Source: Cellvibrionaceae bacterium (GTDB lineage Bacteria; Pseudomonadota; Gammaproteobacteria; Pseudomonadales; Cellvibrionaceae). Taken from it: a stretch of DNA of 64,000 nucleotides. The notes below the pieces were generated by a model. That model ran no database searches. It had not been told where the DNA came from and saw only the letters and a program-made list of their open reading frames with translations. This document shows, piece after piece, positions 28,301-37,300 of this stretch. Each line of letters starts with the position of its first letter. Position 1 is the first letter of the stretch. The DNA lies in NCBI GenBank assembly GCA_028281575.1, contig JANQJP010000031.1:1-64000 (forward strand), in the 5' to 3' direction. The position numbers were made by a program, and so were the translations under genes.

Positions 28301-31300
28301 TTATGCCACTTCCGACAGCGGCGTCACCGTCGATATTGCTATTGGCGGTAATGGTTCTGCGTCCACAGGTACTGGGTCCGATGATGCATTATTCAATGTT
28401 GAAAATGTGATTGGTTCAGATGGAAATGACGTTATAACCGGCAGCCAATATACCAATTTGATTCGCGGTGGTGAAGGGAACGATATCATCGACGGCGCAT
28501 TCGGTCGCGATACTATAGAAGGTGATCAGGGTAACGATACCATTCTAGGTGGTGCTTCGGACGATATTATTTCCGGTAATGAAGGTGAGGATGTCCTGTT
28601 CGGTGGCACTGGTGATGATATTGTTTATGGTGGCGAAGATCGAGATCAGCTGTTCGGCAATGATGGTGTCGATGAGTTGATAGCAGGTTCCGGCAATGAC
28701 TATGTCAATGGTGGCGCAGGCAACGATATCCTGTGGGGCGGGCTAGGCAACGACACTATTGAAGGCGGTGCCGGCGAAGACAGCCTCAGAGGTGGGCATG
28801 ACAACGATATCTTGCGCGGCGGTGCTCAAGACGATGGACTGTTCGGGGAACAAGGTAGTGACGACCTCTATGGTGATGGTGGGAACGATTATCTGAATGG
28901 TGACGCCGGCGATGACCAATTATTCGGCGGTTCCGGTGATGATGTTTTGGAAGGTGCTGCGGGAGACGATGATCTTTGGGGCGATTCAGGTGATGACGTA
29001 TTAAACGGTGGTGCTGGTGACGATAATTTATATGGTGGCTCCGGTAGTGACTTCCTGACTGCTAGCGAGGGTAATGACCGTTTAGAGGGTGGTGAAGACA
29101 GCGACTATTATGTGTTTACTGGCAATTTTGGCCAGGACACCATCGTAGAAAATGCCAGCCGTTCAGAAACTGACGAGATTATCTTTAGCCGCATTGCTGC
29201 GAACCAGCTCTGGTTCAGAGAAGTCGGCAATGATTTGATTATCAGTGTTATTGGAACAGATAATCAGGTTACCGTTGAAAACTTCGCACGCTTCAGGGTG
29301 AGCTCTGAGCAGGCAGGTAATGTCAGTGGTGCTTTGCAAAGAGCGCTGAATCAACAGTCTCCAGTAAGCCGTATTGTGACCGATACGGAAACTTTAGATA
29401 TTAATCAAATGGATCAGCTGATCACCGTGATGGCAGATTTTGCTGAACCGGAAACGATCGGTGATATTCCTGAGTCTGTTGTTAACGCGCAAGGCCAAGC
29501 ATGGCAAGAAGGCGCTTTTACTTTTGAGGGCAGAGTTGAATTTACACCGATACTGGAAGATCTAAGCGTTGAAGTTGATGAAGGAGCCGAAGTTTCGGGA
29601 ATGTTGATCGGCTCTGATGAAAATGACGGCGATGAACTGATATATATTCTAGAGGTACCACCAAGTGTTGGCAGTCTAACGGTTAACACGGATGGCTCAT
29701 ATACCTACCAATCTGATGAAGAATTTGAAGGTACAGCCTCAGCCGTTATCAGGATCGAGGATTCGACCGGACGTTCAAGTACGGCTGAGTTGAACTTTTT
29801 AATCAACCCGGTAGAAGATGCGCCGATCGCAGCCGACCAAGTCAGTTTATCGACTTCCGAAGATGCTCCGGCGGAAATTAATATTGCCTTTAATGATCCG
29901 GATACACCGATCACTGAATACACGCTTTCACATACTTCAACACTAGGTAATGTTGAACTGCTGAGTGACGGTACTATCCTGTTTACGCCAAACGACAACG
30001 AAGCTGGTACCGAAGATTTCTCAATATCTTTAACGCATCCGAATGGTGATTCAGTCACGACGCAAGTCGCGGTGAATATTATTAATCGTAACGATCGGCC
30101 GGTTACCGATGGCACCATCACGATTAATGCGATGGAAGACCAGCGTATTAGTGGTCAGATATTGGTCAGTGACGATGATCCGGGTGATACACATACCTTT
30201 GAGTTAATACGCGCTGGCCGCGGCACCCTAATTGGTTTAACGAATGGTGTTTTTGACTATCAATTGGCCCCTGATTTTGTCGGTGAAGATCGTTTTACTA
30301 TTCGTGTGACAGACTCTTCAGGCGATGCAGTTTCATACAGCGATACTGAAGTTGTTATCCAAGTAGCCAATGTTAATGATCAGCCTTTTGTTACATTGTT
30401 GCCGTTGGACACTGCTGTCGCTGAAGAGAGCTCATTAACAGCTCCTGTGGGTATTGATGATGCAGATCTGCGACATGGTGATACGCTGACTTACTCGGCG
30501 AACGCCGAGAATGGGACAGTCGAGTTTGATGGACAGGGCAATTTTACTTATACCCCGATTGCTGATTTCAATGGTGTAGATACGTTTTCTATCACTGCAA
30601 CTGACTCTGAGGGCCAGTCTGCATCGCGCAATGTTTCTATTGAAGTAACCTTCGTTAACGATGCTCCTGTTCTTATAGAAATACCACGAGAGGAAGCGGG
30701 TCCTTACACCATTTTTGAAGAAGAAACTTTTAACGGTAATCTCTTTTTCGACGATGCGGATATTCCCTACGGTGATACATTTACATTCGTTCATGATGCT
30801 CAATTAGGCACGATAACTTTCGGTGCCAACGGTTCGTTCACTTATGTTGCGGATCAGGGAGCAACTGGTTTGGATGAGTTTACCGTCAATATTATTGACG
30901 CAAATAATGCGGCAGTGCAGCGCCAGGTACAGATTGATGTGCAGCCGGTTCCCCGACCGAATGATGGTATTACAGTTAGCATAAGCGGCGACTTGAGGGT
31001 TGACGAAGAGGCGGCGATAGGTACCGCTGTTGCGCAAGCTGATTTGTCTTCCCCTGGCGTTGGTTTGTCTTTCCGTTTGACTGGGGAAGATGCCGGGCAA
31101 TTTTCCATTGATGCCGATGGCGCGATCAGAACTGCGGCAGTCTTCGATTTTGACACGGCGATTAGTAGTAGTTTCTCATTCAATGTAGAGGTGGTTGATT
31201 CGGAAAACGAGGTTATTGATCAGGTTACGAATATTCTTGTACTGCTGAACCCGATCGACGAGGCACCTATTCTTATCAGAGCAGATAGGGATTTCACAAT

Positions 31301-34300
31301 TGCCGATGATGTTGGTGACGATGGTCAGGCTGAATTAGTCGGTCAGGTCATTGTTGATGATCCTGATGCTGAAGATGACGAAAACCCTAGCGCTTTTAAT
31401 TACATTCTGAACGATCCCCGGTTCACTATCAACGACTCGGGTTTTATCTTCACGCAAGGCAACGATTTTGATGTTACTGCCAATCCTTTCCATGATTTAC
31501 AAATCACTGTAGTTGATCGTGATAATAATAACTTGCAGTTAACGCAAAGTTTGCGTGTTAACGTTACACCAGCGAACGAGGCACCAAGTGCTATTACCTT
31601 TAGTGGAGCATTATCTGTCGATGAAAATGAAGCAGCCCGAGAAAGTGTGGTAGCCGTTGCATCGGCTACTGATGATAACAGCAGCCTGCAATATAGCTTA
31701 ATTGATAATGCTGGCGGTTTTTTCGAAATCAACCCCGGTACTGGAGAAGTTGTTGCAACACGTTCGTTCGATTTTGAAGATCCAGTACTGCCGACGCAAT
31801 ATACGCTGACGGTTAGAGCAACCGAAGTGAATGGTGGTGGTTTATTCAGTCAGTCAAATGTTGATATCGCTATTAACCCGGTTAACGAAAATCCAAATGC
31901 AGTAGTATTTACGCCAATTAATGGTGATGGATCGATTGCTGAAAACTTATCATCCGGTCAACCCATTTATCGCTTGTCGGGTAACGATCCAGATGCCGAT
32001 GACATGGATGTTAATCTGACATTTGAACTCATTACGGCGGGCGTTAATAATGCGTTTCGCTTAAATGCCGATGGCCGTACCATCGAAACGGCAAGGGCGT
32101 TGGATTTTGAAGAAAATAGTCAGCATACCATTGTTGTTCGCGTGACTGATGATGGTGGTCTGTCCACAACAACTTCTCAAACGATTAATGTTAATTCGAT
32201 TGATGAGTCGCCAGAATTTGTCGGCTTAATCACTGACTATTCAGATCCACAGTGGCAGCTGAATGGTGTTTGGTCATTAAATGAATTTGTCAATCGCAAT
32301 ACTTTCGTTGGTCAGGCTAATTTTAACGATCCTGAAGAACAGCCTTTAAGTTATCAGTTGATACAACCTGAGAATCACCTAAGGGTAAGCTCGAGTGGTG
32401 TAGTGACGATCGCATCAAACTATACTCCGGGCGGTTTGGATTTTGAGACTTTGCCAAGAGTTACCATTAGCGGCCAGCAATACGGTCAGTATAGTTATAC
32501 TGTCAGAGCAACAGATCCGGCCGGTAACTCAACTGATTCTGATTTTACGCTTTATATACGTGATGACGCTGAGGCGCCAACTGATATTTTTTGGACAAAC
32601 AACCCGGTTGCTAATGCTATTGAAGTCGCTCAGCCTGTAATATTTTACGATGAGGCCGTTGAAGGTGATTTCGTTGGCTATATTGGGTCGGCTCATGACC
32701 CAGCGTTAGTTAATTACGAAATTTTACCGTTTGCTTTTGGCTGGCGGTTCTTTAATCTCGATGAAAATGGTGTTCTGACATTTAGTGGTGAGCCTTTAAC
32801 GCGCTTCCGTAACTCCGGTGTGTTTGAATTCCCTATAGATGTGCGCGCCAGTGCTGTTGACAATCCAGATTCATCTATTGAAGAAACATTTAGGGTCAGT
32901 GTTATACAAAACCGTGCTCCAGAAGTTATTCGCGTAGAGAATGGTTTTGCGATAAGTGAAGCAGCTTCGGCCCCAGGTGCTCCGGGTACTCAGTTGGGTA
33001 GTACGATCTATGATGTGTCAAATCTGTTTACTGATTCTGATGGTGACAGCTTAACTTATTCGATTGATTCGCCATTTTTTGAAGGAGGATGGAACCCCGA
33101 CTTCATGGATGTGATCGAAAATTATATTGAAAATGAAGTTGATGCATGGGCTAGTAATGACCCATTTGCAAACTGGTTCTCTCCAGGTTCTACCGTTTCT
33201 TTTCGCAGTGTTTCTTTTCAGGTGGAACAATATGATTTTGATCGCGATAGACCGATTGGTTCCCGAGTATTTGATCGCCCGCTATTTAATTTTGATGGCA
33301 GTGAAGTGAGGTTGCAATCGGGCGTATTCGATTATGACCTAATTTCTTTAGCTGAAGATCTTGATCCTAGCTATAGCGGTCAGTACAGCTATTCATTTGA
33401 CGTGACCGCCAGTGATGGTTCTGAAAGCGCGACAAGCTCGGTTACATTTAATATAGACAATGCACCTATAGGCGTAACACCTTCAACGACCGAGGAATTT
33501 ATTGTTTTTGTCGATCTTGATAATTTTGCCCCGGATGGAACATTGGCAGTTGTGCGTGGAGGTTCGGAGCCTGATGATGGAACGTCGAAGTTTATTATTG
33601 ATTTGGATTTGAATTGGCGGGGTGCGACGGCTTCCAGTGAATCTGTATATATTTCTGTCGATGCGTTGAGAGAAGGTCGTTTAATCGACGCATTAAGGCA
33701 TGTTGGTACCGCAGCGCGCGGATCCTGGGATATTTCAATCATCAACGAATTCACCGTCCCCCCATTAGTCTTGGATTTGAATGGCGACGGTTTTGCCTGG
33801 AATTCTACGGGTATCGGTTTTGATAGCAACAGTGATGGTACGCTGGAGCGCTCGGCTTGGGTCAGCGCAGACGATGCTATTGTTGTTTTGGATCGCAATG
33901 GCAACGGCACAATTGATAATGGCACAGAGATTTCCTTCCTAAATGATACTTTTGGTGCACAGACGGACTTGGAAGGTTTTGTTGCTTATGACACTAATGG
34001 CGATGGTATTTTTGATATTAATGATGCACAGTTTAATGATTTTAGACTTTGGCAGGATGCAAACCAAAACGGTGTGAGTGAAGCTGGAGAATTGCAAAGC
34101 TTTGCTGATGCCGACATTCAATCATTGGACCTTACTCCAGTTGCACATGATGGTAGTTATTCGGCCAGTGGCATTTTAGTAAGTAATACCTTCTCTTTTA
34201 CTCGCAGCGATGGTTCAACGGGTGAGGGGGCCGATGCGGCGTTCGCGTTTGAAGAAATTCCTGAGTGGGAGCAGGCATCTTATGTCGCTGCAACATCAGG

Positions 34301-37300
34301 CACCGCAGATGTCGATACTATTATCGGTACTTTGGGTGCTGATCGAATCGAAGGTTTAGCCGGCGATGACACATTGTTGGGCAACGAAGGAAACGATCAA
34401 TTATTTGGTGGCGCTGGTAACGATAGCTTAAACGGTGATGAAGAAGCTGATGCATTGTACGGCGAGGCCGGTCAGGATGAGCTACGTGGTGGCATTGGTA
34501 ATGACTTGCTTGATGGTGGCGCAGATGCCGATAGCTTATTTGGTGGCGATGGTGATGATACCCTAATTGGTGGCTCGGGTAATGACTTGATTAGTGGCGG
34601 CTTTGGCGTCAATCGACTGGTGTTTTCGCGCGGTGATGGTGTTGATACGGTTGTATTCAGTGAAGGCAGCTACGACTTAGAACTTACTGATATCAGCGAC
34701 TTTGAATTATCATTCAGTCGTGAAAATAATGCCTTTATCATAGATCTTGAGGCGGGTGACCGTATTGTTTTTGAAGGAGATCTACTGTCTGATGATTTGC
34801 ACGTTCCGTTAAATTCGATTGCCTTTGCCGACGGTTTAACTTGGGATGTTGCAGAAGTCGCTGCACAAATTGATCTGGCATTTAATAACACCACCACAGG
34901 TTCGTTGGTTGATGATGTGCTCACTGGTGGCAACGGTGACGATAATATAGAAGCATTAAGCGGTAACGATAGAGTTAATGCCGGTGCTGGAAATGATCAG
35001 GTATACGGTCATCAAGGCAATGATGAACTACTTGGTGAAACTGGTGATGACTTTATTGAAGCAGGTAGTGGTGATGATACGGTCTATGGTGGCATTGGAG
35101 ATGACCAAATTCACGGCGGTGATGGTAACGACCAGCTATTTGGTGAAGCAGGTGTCGACACTATTTATTCTGGAACAGGTGATGACAATGCCTTTGGCGG
35201 AGCTCAAGACGATGAGATTTATGGTCAAGCCGGTATCGATACGCTGGAAGGTGGTGAAGGCAATGATCTATTAGATGGTGGTTTTGATAATGATACGCTG
35301 CTCGGCCAAGGTGGAGAAGATGAGTTATTTGGCGGCGAAGGCGACGATACCATTGAAGGCGGTGCCGATGCTGACTATTTAGAGGGCGGAGCAGGTAACG
35401 ATACACTCTCTGGTGGCGCGGATGACGACGTTTTAAATGCCGGTACTGGTGACGATACCATATATGGAGACGCTGGTGTTGACATTTTGGTTGGTGAAAC
35501 CGGTAACGATATGTTGTTCGGTGGCGCAGATGACGACGCTATGTATGGCGACGCTGGGCAAGATACTCTTCTTGGTGGAGAAGGTGACGATATTCTTTCC
35601 GGTGGTGAAGGCGATGATGTTCTTGATGGCGGTTTAGGTAACGATTTACTCGAGGGTGGTCAAGGCAATAACCTGATTCGCTTTCGGCGTGGCGATGGCA
35701 GAGATACTGTAGCTGCCGGTAATAATATAACGGATCTGTATGAACTCGAGTTGCACGACATCGCGCCCGAAGATGTTTCAGTGAGCCGAGAAATACGCAG
35801 CGACGGTGATAACCTAATTGTTGCTGTGGTATTGGATTTTGGTCAAAACGATCGCATCGCTTTTGAAGGCTACGATCTTGATAATCCAGCCACATCACCT
35901 CTGGGTATGATTCGTTTTATCACCGTGGGAGATGACGGTAATCCTATTGAATTGATCCTGGACGCTGATGAGCTTAATGATCAAATCATCAACGCTGTGA
36001 TTCGTGGTACTGATGGTGATGATGTACTGATCGGCACCGCCAATGATGATGTGATCGAAGGGCTTTCCGGTAACGATGTCCTGGATGGGCGTGCAGGTGC
36101 TGACGAGATGATCGGCAGAGAAGGCGATGATAGTTATGTTGTTGACAATGTCTTGGATCAAGTTATTGAGCAGGGTTTACAGGGGCTAGATTCTGTCTTC
36201 GCTTCTATCGATTACACCTTGGGTGCTCATGTCGAAAATCTGGCTTTGTTGGACAGCGCTTTAGCGGGTATCGGCAATGGATTAGATAATCAAATTGTTG
36301 GCAATGACAATGATAATACGCTGGACGGCGGAGCAGGAGCTGATCAGCTCTTTGGTGGGTTGGGCAACGATACTTATTACGTCGATAATGCTAATGATGC
36401 TATTGGTGAGAACACAGATGACGGCGCAGACACCGTTATTGCTTCCCTGGATTACAGTTTAGCGCAAAATCTGGAAAGCCTAATTTTAGTCGCAGATGCC
36501 CAAGCCGGTGTGGGTAATGAATTGGATAATACCATCACTGGCAATGCTCAAGATAACCAACTGTTCGGCAACGAAGCGAACGACAATCTAATTGGTGATT
36601 TTGGTAATGATTACTTGGACGGTGGTTCGGGTATTGACCAATTGATGGGTGGGCAGGGCGATGACACCTATGTAGTGGACAACGCAGATGACCAAACCAT
36701 TGAAGTGGAGAACGGAGGTCAGGATACTGTGCTTACTTCTGTCGATTGGGTACTCGCTGCTCATACGGAAAACCTTGTATTGATAGAGCAAGCACAACGC
36801 GGTGTGGGCAATAATCTCGACAATATTATTCAGGGTAATGACGGTAATAACACTCTTGAAGGGGGGGCTGGCATTGATATCCTTGAAGGTGGCCTGGGCC
36901 ATGACATATTGGACGGAGGTCATGGTCATGATGTTATTCGTTTTAGTCGGGGCGATGGTATCGATGTGGTGTATCAGTCGGAAGGGTTTTACGCCGTTGA
37001 TCTTGTAGATATCTGGTATGACGATTTTACCGTTGATGTGGATGCACTGGAGGGCAAGCTTTTCATCAACCTGGGTGAGGGTGACAAAATCATCTTTGAA
37101 GGGTTTGATGTTCTAGATTCCAAAGACACGATGCCCATCTCTGAAATACGTTTTACTCGCGACGGAGAGGAATTTGTCAAATATCGTCAAGAGATTTCCA
37201 ATATAGTCGAAGCAAGACTTGCCACCCAGGTAGGTACAGATAAAAACGATAAGATTAAAGGCACCAATGATGCGGATCGTATAGCCGCACTTGCTGGCAA

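Noticed and set aside
26000..29100. Dense short tandem DNA repeats resembling a repeat array
   Set aside because: They encode RTX nonapeptides in frame; there are no CRISPR-like constant repeats with unique spacers, and no cas genes.
33389..33925. 178-codon minus-strand frame inside the RTX gene
   Set aside because: Lies opposite the cadherin/EF-hand-like part of the RTX protein, is serine/lysine-biased as expected of an antisense frame, and has no motifs.
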